A stretch of DNA of 52,277 nt from Perkinsus marinus ATCC 50983 (lineage: Eukaryota > Perkinsozoa > Perkinsida > Perkinsidae): positions 177,835 through 230,111 of the forward strand of contig NW_003216476.1 in the NCBI RefSeq assembly GCF_000006405.1. The letters run 5' to 3'. Positions 40,042 to 50,946 of the stretch are shown here, one piece after another. The position numbers and the translations under genes are program-made. Every line of letters starts with the position of its first letter. Position 1 is the stretch's first letter. The notes beneath the pieces were generated by a model, which did no database searches, was not told the origin of the DNA, and worked only from the letters and a program-made list of their open reading frames with translations.

Positions 40042-40233
40042 AACATCATTCGCTGACGATAACGTCGATCGAACAACTGTGCTTTACAAAAACCGTGTTT
40101 ATTTGATATCGAAGCAACCCTCGCAGCATACTCATTGAGTATTACTCACAGGCATGTATCAAGTCACCCTTACCCTCAAGAACATATATAGTGAAGACCC
40201 ACCGCAACATCAATCATTGATGATCAATGGAAG

Positions 40234-40773
40234 TCATTGCTCAAAGGTATTAGGAGGTTTCCCCGTGGGAAGTTTCGCAGTCTCCACAGCTTGACCATCT
40301 AGAGTAAACTGTATAACAGACTTGCTGGCCGCCGCGGTGATCTCAGGATAAGTCTTAAATTCAATTAATAAATATCTATCTCGAGACAAGACCTCCGCAA
40401 CATGCGGAAGAGGAACCAGTTCATTATTGGGTAAACAACCAAATAACTGTGCAGCTGACACGAGTATCGCATCCACAGAGAACTTAGCCTTTACCACAAC
40501 CTCTTTTTGAGAAGCAGCGGCAATCAACGCAGCTCTGAGTCTTGCTCTTCTCAGTCTCACAGCGATAATATCAGCCTGAGGCTGTTCGGCATCATTATCC
40601 AATACAGCACCCATAGCGACAGCACAAGCAACTACCATTCCTCCCAACAACTCGGCATCATCAACCGCTGCCTTCAACGTTACCAAAGAGTTAACCGAGA
40701 AGGGTGGTTGAGCTAATGTCTCAACTATGGTCCCAGGCAGATCTGGAGCAGTTGAAAACGTCGACATCAACAA
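40234..40773 (-). CDS. gag-like ORF of the DIRS-like element
   Basis: 179-aa intact frame, Ala/Val-rich and helical (AVRLRRARLRAALIAAASQ, VSAAQLFGCLPNNELVPLP). It lies upstream of the CCCH-like frame and the recombinase on the same strand, the place of ORF1 in DIRS elements. No sequence family recognised; the assignment rests on context. The stretch 40774-41640 on its 5' side has no coding signal and should be the element's leader. Confidence 0.5.
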   Translation of the reverse strand: MLMSTFSTAPDLPGTIVETLAQPPFSVNSLVTLKAAVDDAELLGGMVVACAVAMGAVLDNDAEQPQADIIAVRLRRARLRAALIAAASQKEVVVKAKFSVDAILVSAAQLFGCLPNNELVPLPHVAEVLSRDRYLLIEFKTYPEITAAASKSVIQFTLDGQAVETAKLPTGKPPNTFEQ

Positions 40774-42457
40774 CGGTTCATCCTAATTTTAAAACAAAAG
40801 AAAAGGAACCTAAAGACAAAGGATAAACAAAATACGAGGGCAATTCAAGCATAACGCCACTCAGAGGCGGCTGGAACTCGAAATCGCCATGAAGATGAAT
40901 CAAACAGAATAAACGAGCAGTAATGCGAAAGAATAATAACACTTATGATAAACATGTATGTGATTAAGAGTCATCACGATTACTTAGTACGCGAAAAGAT
41001 AGTAGTTTACACAAATCTAGCGTCGCACCACCCGAATCGACCGACTTGACAATGGTACCCTTTATCCACCACACAACACATTCACCCCTAATTAGGGATC
41101 GACCATCCAACCACACATGGATTCCGACAACTGTCGACCGCATACTCGTTCAACACCGAGCAAACTCCCCCAACACGGGGACACATCCATTAGTGCACCA
41201 AACAGGTGACTAACCAACCATTACCGCAACACAAGGCAACTTCAAATGAACAGTTAACAGAACATACATGTGCATAACTTACCATACATATGTATGTCGG
41301 ACCAATACCATAATCGGACCCATTCAGTTGGACTGAAATAACAAGGATTTAGAGACGTGACAAAACGAGAAGCAAACCAACAAAGCAATAACAAATTGTA
41401 CAAGGAAACAGAGAGAAAACAATCGAATGCTCAGTCTGAGCAGCTCAGATGTTAGCCTCAACAATAAAACATTATAGTTGAGTTTCCAGGAACACCACGA
41501 GGAGGTCTCTGAGCTCGTTCCCATCTAACAGTAAATCTCAATACATTCGTCCTTGAACTAGCCCCATAAATGGACCTTCATGGAGTGTGAATAGGGCATA
41601 TCGAGATGGTGCAAGTGCGTGTAGTGCATTCAAAACGTGATGAAAATGAGCTTTCATTGGTCGAAATTGGTCTTGTGTTTGACGAACTTCGACTTGTGTT
41701 TCCGAATTTATAAATTTCATTTACGAATTTGAACTTTCATTTTTGAGTGGTCTACGAAAACCGAACTTTCATTTCGAATTTGAGCTTCCATTCGGTGAAA
41801 AACTCCTTTCATCCGACTAAAATCAACTTTCATTTTTCTCTAACTTGTTCTTACATTTGCTGAATTTGAGATTGAAAAGGTGTAGTTCACCAAATAGCTG
41901 ACTCCTCCACAAGACAGATCTTTCATGACGAACGAACATGCGACTGATTTTCACGATTTCGACCTATATCTCCACTTTCCCATGGTCGAGACTGTTCAAC
42001 ACAAGGCAGTTATTGTCAGGCGACGGTGACATAGCTAGTCCAGCCAGGCTAGACCCGTCGCAATTGGATTCTAATCGAGTATACCGTAGTTCTCTTAGTG
42101 AAAAAAGAGTGAAACTTTCACCTATCTTCAGGCCTCGGGGGATATAAGGTGAGTCTCTAAAACAGCCAAGACTTGAGGAGCTCGACCGACAGAATGATAA
42201 CATTTTTGATAACAAAGACAATATACCCTGCTTCGAAATAATATGGCAATTTTTCAGCTGTGCCCCCAGCTGGATCGAAATGGTCAAATATATGATCTAC
42301 TTCCACAGAGCTGACCCGTCTATCGACTACCTAGTCGATGAAGGCTGTTAAACGATAATCAGGATATTTGCGGCGGGTGAACTTGTCGTAGTGTCAATGA
42401 CTGCATAGGTCATAACAGCCTCGCACAAATACACCCAAGCCACGGACTGGTAGATGT

Positions 42458-43828
42458 TTAACTGGAAGGAGAGGGATTGGTAGGAGATGGACTTGCACAA
42501 GATGGAGTGGTAGGAGACGGGCTCGTAGGGCCGGTAGTGCTTGAAGTGGTCGTCCTTGTGATTGGCGGGCAAGTGCAGTCCTTAGTAGTATTCAGATGGC
42601 AATGACCTCGACCATATTCGAAGTTCTGGCAGTAGTCCCCGCGACTGTCACAGTCAGGAGATCTACAATCTCGCTTTCCAGGATCTGGTCCGGCCGTGAT
42701 ATCACAATAGCAAGGTTGGTGAATATGTAGGTGGCAGGCCCCTTTGCCTTTAGCAACGTTCTTGCAGTAGTCGCCAGCCGATGAGCAATTGGTTGACAGG
42801 CAAGAATGCCCATGGGGAGTCGGGGTTGTGGTACTTGTCGGGGCCGACCCTGTGGTGGTCGATAACGCGCCCGTTGTAGTGCTGCAAGGAGCGGCGGTAG
42901 TCGTGGATGTGGTCGGCCCTGGAGCAGTCGTCGGACCCGTTGTAGTGCTGCCAGGGGCAGTCGATGGACCCGTTGTAGTGCTGCAAGGAGCGGCGGTAGT
43001 CGTGGATGTGGTCGGCCCTGGAGCAGTCGTCGGACCCGTTGTAGTGCTGCCAGGGGCAGTCGATGGACCCGTTGTAGTGCTGCAAGGAGCGGCGGTAGTC
43101 GTGGATGTGGTCGGCCCTGGAGCAGTCGTCGGACCCGTTGTAGTGCTGCCAGGGGCAGTCGATGGACCCGTTGTAGTGCTGCCAGGGGCAGTCGATGGAC
43201 CCGTTGTAGTGCTGCCAGGAGATGGAGTGGTAGGAGACGGGCTCGTAGGACCGGTAGTGCTTGAAGTGGTCGTGCTCGTGATTGGCGGGCAAGTGCAGTC
43301 CTTAGTAGCATTCCGATGGCAATGACCTCGACCATATTCGAAGTTCTGGCAGTAGTCCCCGAACCTATCACAGTCAGGAGATCTACAATCTCGCTTTCCA
43401 GGATCTGGTCCGGCCGTGATATCACAATAGCAAGGTTGGTGAATATGTAGGTGGCAGGCCCCTTTGCCTTTAGCAACGTTCTTGCAGTAGTCGCCATTCG
43501 ATGAGCAGTTGGTTGACGGGCAAGAATACCCATGGGGAGTCGGGGTTGTGGTACTTGTCGTGGCCGACCCTGTGGTGGTCGATAACGCGCCCGTTGTAGT
43601 GCTGCCAGGAGCGGCGGTAGTCGTGGATGTGGTCGGCCCTGGAGCAGTCGTCGGACCCGTTGTAGAGCTGCCAGGGGCAGTCGATGGACCCGTTGTAGTG
43701 CTGCCAGGGGCAGGGGTACTGCTCGCAGGCTGGGCTGTTGTAGTTGTCCCACCACCATTATTCGAACAACCACTAAACGAGGCCATCAAAAGGGCCGCCA
43801 CAACGCAGATGAGAGAGGTATTTCGCAT
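42458..43828 (-). CDS. secreted mucin-like protein with Cys-rich modules, copy 2
   Basis: Paralogue of 28543-29880, 456 aa from the equivalent signal-peptide ATG at 43828. It differs by one extra 11-residue Thr/Pro unit (STAPGSTTTGP) in the central tract, a lost lone cysteine (SPGSTTTG for SPCSTTTG), and CHRNATKDC in place of CHLNTTKDC. Both modules, the signal peptide and the stop are intact, so both copies look functional and vary by repeat number. Confidence 0.75.
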   Translation of the reverse strand: MRNTSLICVVAALLMASFSGCSNNGGGTTTTAQPASSTPAPGSTTTGPSTAPGSSTTGPTTAPGPTTSTTTAAPGSTTTGALSTTTGSATTSTTTPTPHGYSCPSTNCSSNGDYCKNVAKGKGACHLHIHQPCYCDITAGPDPGKRDCRSPDCDRFGDYCQNFEYGRGHCHRNATKDCTCPPITSTTTSSTTGPTSPSPTTPSPGSTTTGPSTAPGSTTTGPSTAPGSTTTGPTTAPGPTTSTTTAAPCSTTTGPSTAPGSTTTGPTTAPGPTTSTTTAAPCSTTTGPSTAPGSTTTGPTTAPGPTTSTTTAAPCSTTTGALSTTTGSAPTSTTTPTPHGHSCLSTNCSSAGDYCKNVAKGKGACHLHIHQPCYCDITAGPDPGKRDCRSPDCDSRGDYCQNFEYGRGHCHLNTTKDCTCPPITRTTTSSTTGPTSPSPTTPSCASPSPTNPSPSS

Positions 43829-44820
43829 GTGAATGTGCGGAAAATAACTATCAGAAAAGCTCATCAGACTCACCGAGCAATCATCAGCGATCCTGCAACA
43901 ACTTCGTGCATTAGCCTACATGCGAGGCAAGCGTGGCACCCGTCCAATAAACGAACTCTAATAGGCGTGATCCATTACACCGAGGGATGCTGGACCGCGT
44001 CGGAAAGACTCCCGTGGGGCACAGAACCCCTCGCGAATCATCAACGGTTACGCTCGATGCCATGAAACGAGCATCCTCGAAGGGTGGACACATGATATCC
44101 TTGGAAAACACTCAGTAAGCGCCTTCTGCGACTTGAACACTGCCGCACACGCCGCAAGAATCGTCGGCTGGCGAGCTTCCTCGAATGCTTACAAGCTTCC
44201 TCGGATACTTACAAGCTCCCTTGATAGTTATCCAGCCTCGAGCGCTAACATAATGATGTGGACGAAGGGTGGTGACTCGCGCTCTATAACAAGGCTTGCT
44301 CTGTGTTGCAAATTGCAATGCACGCATGCACCTCCATCCAGCTTGGGACGCGTGCGCCTCCATCCAGCTTGGCACGCATGCGCACATGCTTATCGTAAGA
44401 CAAAACTCGGCTTGATTGCTACCATACCATATAATAATGATACCATATAAGTCTGTGTAGTTGTTGGTCCGCTTGTATCGCTGTATTTTTCTTTCTGAGT
44501 GGGTAAAGCAGGTTCCTTGATGAGTTGGATGATTGTGGATCTGCTCATGGCCGAGACCATGGCTCCACTCTCCATCGAGACCATGGCTCCACTCCCCATC
44601 GGGACCTCGCGCCATCATTTCATGGCGGGATCATTTCATGGCCTAAGGGCGGGTTTGTCGAGTACGACGAGTGGGCGGAAATGCGATGAGCGAGGTGCTT
44701 TGCATTGGATTATTCACCACACATCGCGCGCACAAGGAGACAGCCTCAGCACAAGGACCTCTTAAAGCCGTCTTTAGAAGCCGTCTTAAAGCACAAGGAC
44801 ATGGACTTTTGCAACGTCTT

Positions 44821-45400
44821 AAAATCCTGAACTTTTTCCGTCCTTCTACTTGGCAGAAAAGCGTATCAACAGCATCATAATGCAGCCGACTAACAGTCGA
44901 AGAAGGGCCAAGCCAAATGTGTCTCTCCAACGGGCCGTCAAGCATAGCGTCTATTTTCCCCACATCGCAGCGACGGCCTATGTAGTCAGCCAGGAATTTC
45001 CAAGACTTAGAACCATTGCCAGCGCCGTCAGCATAAAAGCGATCGATGTTAGCAATAAAGTCAGAAAGGGAAATCCTCATTCTTCGTCCCGAAACAGCAA
45101 ATACGACGGCACCAGTTTCCACTGGGCAGGGAACCCAATCTCGCATCTGTTCCAACCATTTGTCAGTCTTGTTCGCTTGAAGTGGAGCGACCGAAATTGT
45201 CTTGTTGCCTACTGAGTGAATCGCTGAGACGACTACTATACACGTCAATACATACTTGCTTCGAGTTGAAGTATCGCAAGAAGATCGATATGAGGCATCC
45301 GAAGACCCTTGATGATAACAGGCGTGCTAGTCGCTGCGAAATTGGACAATTGTTTTGCTGACAATCTGTCGGCGTTCAGTGTTGGTATATCAACGAGCAT
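44821..45400 (-). pseudogene. truncated JmjC dioxygenase copy 2
   Basis: Inverted copy with intron 1 intact. It keeps the HxD motif and GRKKFRIL, then passes into a foreign 50-codon tail that ends in a stop near 44643. It lacks the distal iron-binding histidine. The break is about 15 bases before that of copy 1, though both tails share GCACAAGGAC and AAAGCCGTC repeats, so one breakpoint was probably reworked after duplication. Confidence 0.85.
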
Positions 45401-46036
45401 GGTGCCTTAAGTACGGCATCATCAACTGAGGGATATACTGGTGAATCATCATTATCGCTCTCCCAACCCCCGTAGCACACAATGTGTCTCCTTCGGATGA
45501 AGAAAGCCTTCTTGGATTGAGTATAATCAGACAGCCTCGTGAGGCGTTCCCCTGCTATTATATGATATAATTTATATCTAGTGTAGTATTATCTCAATGG
45601 GCAAATCACTAGCGGAGAGATAAACAGAGTTGTTATGCCACTCGGGAGAGTTAATAGACATTGCACTCAACACGTGAGGAGGGCCACGTCTCAATTTGAG
45701 ACTCTCAAATCCATAGATTTCATGTTGGAATCGTCGCGTTTCCAAAACAGCGGAGGATCGAAGTGCTCCACGATGTGCATCAAGAGTGACAACTCCACAT
45801 TTCCGATCACATAAATTGCAATGGCATGCGGTCGTTTTTCAGTAAAACCGTCGACTCGACAGCCCCGGTCTCCTCACCGATTCGCAATTGCTCACCTGTT
45901 CAGTACTAAACAAGTACTGTTGCAGACTTTAATCCATATTTTGGTAATTTCGGCCGAACTTGTTATTCATACATACATTATAAATGTGACCTTTACCAGG
46001 GCATGGTCGCTGATTTCGCAGCTGCTGAGTATACTG

Positions 46037-47480
46037 CCAATTGCTTTTATCCAATCTAAGCCGAGAATCCCGGCCAAAATGATTCTATCCGACGGTTCAT
46101 TATTGCTATGTTGCCGGCATACAGCAACTAACGGTTGGTCTGTGAGTAAGACCTCCCGTGACACCACAGTCGTCTGCCATTGAAAATCGCTGGGAAGACT
46201 GATGTTGGTCAAGAGTTGATATTGATAAGACTTTTGAAATATAGTATTGATCGACTTTGTACGACCAGCACTAGCGTGAGTGCTGCCACTCAAGCCTGAA
46301 GTGGATGACAGGATGGTAATGGAACAACCAGAATCAATCAGGATGTATAGTCCCTTAAGAACTATAAGTAATACACTCGAAGCAAGGCTAGGGGCGCTTA
46401 CTTTATTGGGCTCTTGCCTGTCATCTGTGATCTTTCGGGACGGGCATACACTGGGCCAGTGTCACTGGCCCAATGGCCATAGCCTCCGCACACATAACAT
46501 TGCTGTTGATTTGACCAGCCACAGAACCACGTATACGGAGAACTTCCTCTCATAGCTTTGCCTCGTCCCTTAGTCTTCTCTTTTCCCTTTCTATAGTTGG
46601 TTCCTTTACTAGGAGACCAATTGGAAGACCATCCCTTGGAGCCCTTGCTGCCTTTCTTTCCACCATACGAATATTGACCCTTGGCAGGAACCGATGCGAC
46701 AGCACCCAACTCCTTCTGGCCCGGTGCTTGAGTGGAAGTGCCGGCATCCTCCACTTCAAAAAGTGGACGAGTGAGATCAATGGCTTTAGGCAAAGTTCGT
46801 TCCTTGGGAGCCAAGGCCGACCACATGCCATAGCTTTGCTTGACAGCTTGAGTCTGTGGCAGACTATTCCAGTAGAAAGTCGCCGCAACTTTTTCATAAC
46901 TTTTAGAGTCAAGATCCTTGAATGCCAGCACTGTGTGGTGTCGGGTATCGGCTCCGTAACAATCAACAGTGTCTTTGCCAATGCTAAATTGCATGGCAAG
47001 CAACTTCTTAAAGCTCTGTTTCTCCCCCTGACCGAATGATCGGTGGAGGCGGAGCCAAACTTGAAATTTCACGCTCAACGGCTTCGTCATCCAAAGAAGG
47101 ATCGAAGCTTTGTTTAGACAATAGTCGATAACCTTTACCTGTCAGACTATTGATTAGATTGGACCTTCTCTCTTTTGGGGTCCACTTCTTAGATCTGGCT
47201 ATTGAACACCAGCGCGCCTGCCACTCGTCGAGCGACATCGCGTCAGCGGTCTTTTCGCCGCTATATAAGGCCAACTTTGGAGCCTTGAAACCTATTTCTC
47301 CCCCGCTAATTGAATAGTCACTTGCGGAAACGGGTGGATTCACACATGCCTGAACATCACTGTTGTCTTTCGGCTGTAATGGACGAGCTCCAAAGGCAGC
47401 CGCGGTAACACTCGGATCGACACTCTGAGCAGTAGGCTGCGGCAGGGGGTTGCGCGTATTTGGTCTAACTCAGTACTTAG
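46037..47480 (-). pseudogene. LTR-retroelement gag and protease, decayed
   Basis: The first frame (about 47480-47008) has the gag core APKLALYSGEKTADA, LDEWQARWCSIARSKKW and LINSLTGKGYRLLSKQ. After a frameshift, 47090-46398 continues with a Gly/Lys-rich linker and the zinc knuckle CYVCGGYGHWASD, whose fourth Cys is Thr. Another shift gives LYILIDSGCSITILSS, the DSG site of a retroviral-type aspartic protease, and later IILAGILGLDWIKAIG. No reverse transcriptase or integrase follows: the fragment ends at the duplication boundary. Likely Ty3-like, by inference only. Confidence 0.75.
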
Positions 47481-48599
47481 CGTATAATCTTGTGCAAAGT
47501 TGATAATCAAGTAGCGCCGTGCTATTTCGGGATATGCTTGTTCCCCTTGTTTCTGAGCAGAGGGATTGGTATTCTTGGGTATTTCACTCTAACTTGGTGA
47601 TTGCTTCTAAATCATCTCAAGCCTTCAAAGAACTTCACGAATAAACCGGGCCGCTCTTCTAGGCTTCTTCGACTCCTTGCGGTACTCGTTCCCCAAGGGT
47701 GATCACGGAAATCACGTTCTCACTCAGAGACAACGCAAACCACCACACGGCATGATGAAACCTAATTGTACAGTTTTAAAGCTTGAGAACATGCAGGTGA
47801 TTGTGACTTCACCCTGAGGGGAGCTATCGGCTCCTCTTAGAGTGTGCGCATGAATCGGGCACTGCTTCCGCTACTTATCAGCAGCTCGATGACGAAACCG
47901 ACGAAAGGGATAACGTTACGTTCGACATCCCTCCCGATCCATTCTGATCCACGCTACCGCTCTCTATGCTCGAGGACTTCGAGGTCGAGGTGCACGCAAT
48001 TGAAATTTTGTCAGTGACCGATGCAGCATGAACAGTGGCAGAACTTTCCGAAGTATGAGATTCTGAGTTCACGGACACCCCAGATTCTGCAACCGACCAC
48101 TTATCTATCGGGCTAGTGCAGACGCTGTACTCGCAGACTGCTGATCCTCCAGCAATGGCTTCACTCCATACGCTCCCATGGTGGCATTGCTACTCTAAAT
48201 TCTTTTCCTCGGGCCGAGAGCAAGAGTACGAACGGTTCGTCTCATGTCGGCTAGGCAGGGATACCTCGCTTATGGTACTGTGGCGTTCACCCTTCTCCGA
48301 ACTCGCTTCTGCTTCACTCCAACAGCTATTGACATCCATGTGAGGATTTGACGGCACTTTTCCCTTGCCTGCTGCAGAAAGTCCTAAGTAATGACGGTGA
48401 CGACGGCTTCAGAAACAATCCCAATCATTGACACGATCGATATCGCTGGCTGTAGTACTTGCAGTTTTTGGGGGCCGCGGTGTGTTCGAAACGTGTAGTC
48501 TTCCTCGGTAGCGGGAAGGAGGTCCTGTTCGGACTGTCGGCAGCAAACGACCGTCTCGGGGATACCTATGGAATTGGATCCGCATTACGCGGACGCGAA
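47481..48599. other. no clear gene; possible C-terminal exons of the MULE relic
   Basis: Minus-strand Ser-rich frames (48078-47878, and about 48340-48180 with WSEAEASSEKGERHSTISE) could be tail exons of the transposase. No splice series can be fixed. Confidence 0.3.
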
Positions 48600-50480
48600 G
48601 CCAAACTTACAGAGGTTTGCCGTTTAAAATTATTTCCACACAGTACCCGTGTTGACAGTAAATCCAATCCCGACTTTCTTTACAGGTACAGGCACATACT
48701 GTTGAATTACAATCCCTTTCTGGGTCATTGAAGGTTCTCCCTTCGTCCACGGTTTCATGAAATGTCGTGAGATAGTAAGGGAAGCAACGATCCATCAGCT
48801 CGTCCAGTGGTAACTTTCCTGAGTGGTCACTGCCTGAAATTAATTTACATGTCGTTATCCAATCATATATCAATCCGCAATTGTGTTGTCAATCGATCCC
48901 ACTGATACATATTCCGATCATACCAAAATCGTCATGCAGTAGCGTCCGTAAAAAATCGGTGACAGTGTGCTCCTCTCGGTTCCGATTCCTCCCCAGCACG
49001 CCGACGGTAGGAAAAATGAAGTATCGAGTACTGGGGTCTCTAGAGTCCAGAAGCTCTTCTACAAGCTCTGTTACCTGAAAAGCGTTGCGTTCCGGCAACA
49101 GTCCGAGTATCGGCTAAGCCCGTGGAGGCATCGTATTCATTCCCAATATTCTCATGGTATGAGTCATACCGTATGACATGATGTCAGTACCTCAGTGAAG
49201 CTGTGATTTTCAGCCATCGTCGTCCCTCGCACTTTCATGTCGGGCTCATAGTCCACGACGTCGATTGCTTCGGACCGAGTGATGAAGTTCCCCGATGCAA
49301 ACTTGGGAGCTGTTTTCAGAACCTGGGGGAAATTGAAATATCCCCCACCAGTTCAGCGTAACTCATGATGATTCAGCTGACTTACACTCTTTATTTTCCT
49401 CACGAACTTCGATATGACAAACTTCTTCCGATTTAAACTATAAGTTATGGTTTTGTGAAAAGTTTCCACGATATTCGTGAGTACCTATGATTCAGTGCCT
49501 GCAATTGAACTAAGCGACGATTTACTTGTGTCCCCCTTAATCCATCGCTATCCAAATGAATGTTCGGATACCCGAGACGGTCGGCATTAAGGGTCGTCTC
49601 GAGATATTCCGCGCCAGCTGTTGATGATTCCCTCACTTTGTCCGTCAGAGCTCCCGCTAGCCGATTGTAAATGGCGTCGGTCGGTGAAGCATGTAACGCG
49701 AATACATGATCCAAGACCTATGGATATTCGGAACTCTGCAACATAAGTAAAGTTCCTGTTATGAACTGGTGCAGTCACTCAATGAGCTCACCAGCTTCTG
49801 CACTTCCGGCTCACCGAGTTTCTTCTTGTTATCCTTCACATTCTTCACTAAGTGGAAGTAACAGCGTGCTAAGAACCAGGAACATCAGTCAGTTGTCGTG
49901 TTCTGTTTATAATTAGTACTATTCCTGACCCCAGGCAGCCGATCACGACAGGCGCTGATTGCGCCTTGGTGAGCGTCGTGATTACATTGGATTACGACAT
50001 CTCGCAGATGCTTCTGGCCGCCACTGAGCCGATGAACTAAGTTATCAAGTTCGTCGAGGATGCTGAGGAAGGTCTTGGGGAGGATGATCCTCAACCCTGA
50101 GGCCATGACGATGGCGAGGGGTCCTTGAGGGGCTACTCGAAATATGCTGATCGCCGCCCTCGGGGTCGTTGACAAACATCGCCCTCAGATGATTGTTAAC
50201 GTCCAAAGCGTTCCTTGGGGACACCGAAGCTCCTTGAGGGGTCTGGGCACCATGTAGACGTCTTTCCTCAGTTCTGACTTGGGAACGCGATAAAGGGAAT
50301 CAGTAGGCCGAGTAAAGAGGGGCCTCGCGTTGGCTGACGCGAATGAAGGCCGTTAGCTATATGGGTGAATCGATCAACTTTGTCTACTGCGCATAATCAT
50401 GCTGTCTCGAATTCAATGGTTCCACCACAAGGCCCGAATCTGGCCAGCGTTTCTATCACAAACCAAGCGTGAAATGTCAA
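48600..50480 (-). pseudogene. MULE-type transposase relic with SWIM finger
   Basis: In order on the minus strand: HAWFVIETLARFGP (50472-50430); a leader with RVPKSELRKDVYMVPRPLK; VNNHLRAMFVNDPEGG; then, one base out of frame, APQGPLAIVMASG, CNHDAHQGAISACRDRLPGV (50175-49920) and, after a GT-AG intron, ARCYFHLVKNVKDNKKKLGE (about 49870-49795), the C-x2-H block of MULE transposases. Further exons hold LDHVFALHASPTDAIYNRLA (49714-49445). A SWIM finger CACTCKES...YCQHGYC (CxC...CxH) at about 48700 closes it. At least one frameshift is present. The usual 'DgTf' is replaced by PKTF, so the first catalytic Asp may be lost. Terminal inverted repeats were not found. Confidence 0.7.
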
Positions 50481-50946
50481 ACATGCCCGAACTAGCACAA
50501 AGTTCTTACAAGGAGAGACAGTTGAACTGCATTGCATGCATGCAGTGTATGAGTTAGAGTCTAACTGTTAGACTACGATAAATCATCGTTTTGTGTTTGC
50601 ATTAAACACCATAGCACGATGCTGTCGTCATATGATATGACCCGTATCGTTGCGTTAGCAGCCAACCTAGTAGTGAATCACTGTTGTGAGCAAACTGAGC
50701 ACTTGATTTTAGGGCGTGCGCGGTAGTGTTTGCTCTGTGTGATCGTAGACATTCAAGCTAAGTAAGCTAGAGCTTGTATGTGAAGTGTAGATAAGATTAA
50801 GAGTTCTTTTATTGGTTTGTGGTCCTTACTGGTTGGACCATCCTTACGTGAAGTACTATCGTTGCAACCCAAGGCTTGGTGGGTTGATTATTACCTATCC
50901 ATTAGTATTAATTGGTATTATCGATTGGTTGTGTTAATCTAGTGGG
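50473..50946. promoter_or_regulatory. leader or LTR-like region before the terminal ORF
   Basis: 474 bp without coding signal between the MULE relic and ATG 50947. It contains the inverted pair AGTCTAAC/GTTAGACT and a TGCATGCATGCA run. It might be a 5' LTR plus leader, but no second LTR is in the window to confirm it. Confidence 0.25.

Larger units (their letters stand above)
37447..41885 (-). mobile_element. DIRS-like tyrosine-recombinase element with ~240-bp inverted termini
   Basis: The left end CTACACCTTTTCAATCTCAA is the inverse of the right end TTGAGATTGAAAAGGTGTAG. The inverted similarity continues for about 240 bp with internal AATGAAAGTTCAAATTCG subrepeats and CACAAGACCAATTTCGACCA. 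Between lie, on the minus strand, a gag-like frame, a CCCH-like frame and a tyrosine recombinase. No target duplication is visible against the empty site CCTTCAAGTTCACC at 27973, as expected for recombinase-mediated insertion. Reverse transcriptase is not seen; it could be lost or lie in the 100-N gap. Confidence 0.75.
36762..46036. repeat. segmental duplication, copy 2
   Basis: Partner of 27333-34530 in direct orientation. It is longer because of the insertion 37447-41885. It ends at ATACTG (46036), where an LTR-retroelement gag-protease fragment begins; copy 1 continues past this point. Confidence 0.92.

Noticed and set aside
42592-43773. 393-aa open frame on the minus strand, and 178-aa frame on the plus strand, within the mucin-like gene
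   Set aside because: They are other frames of the Thr/Pro repeat tract; the repeat unit happens to lack stops. Only the frame with signal peptide and Cys modules makes sense.
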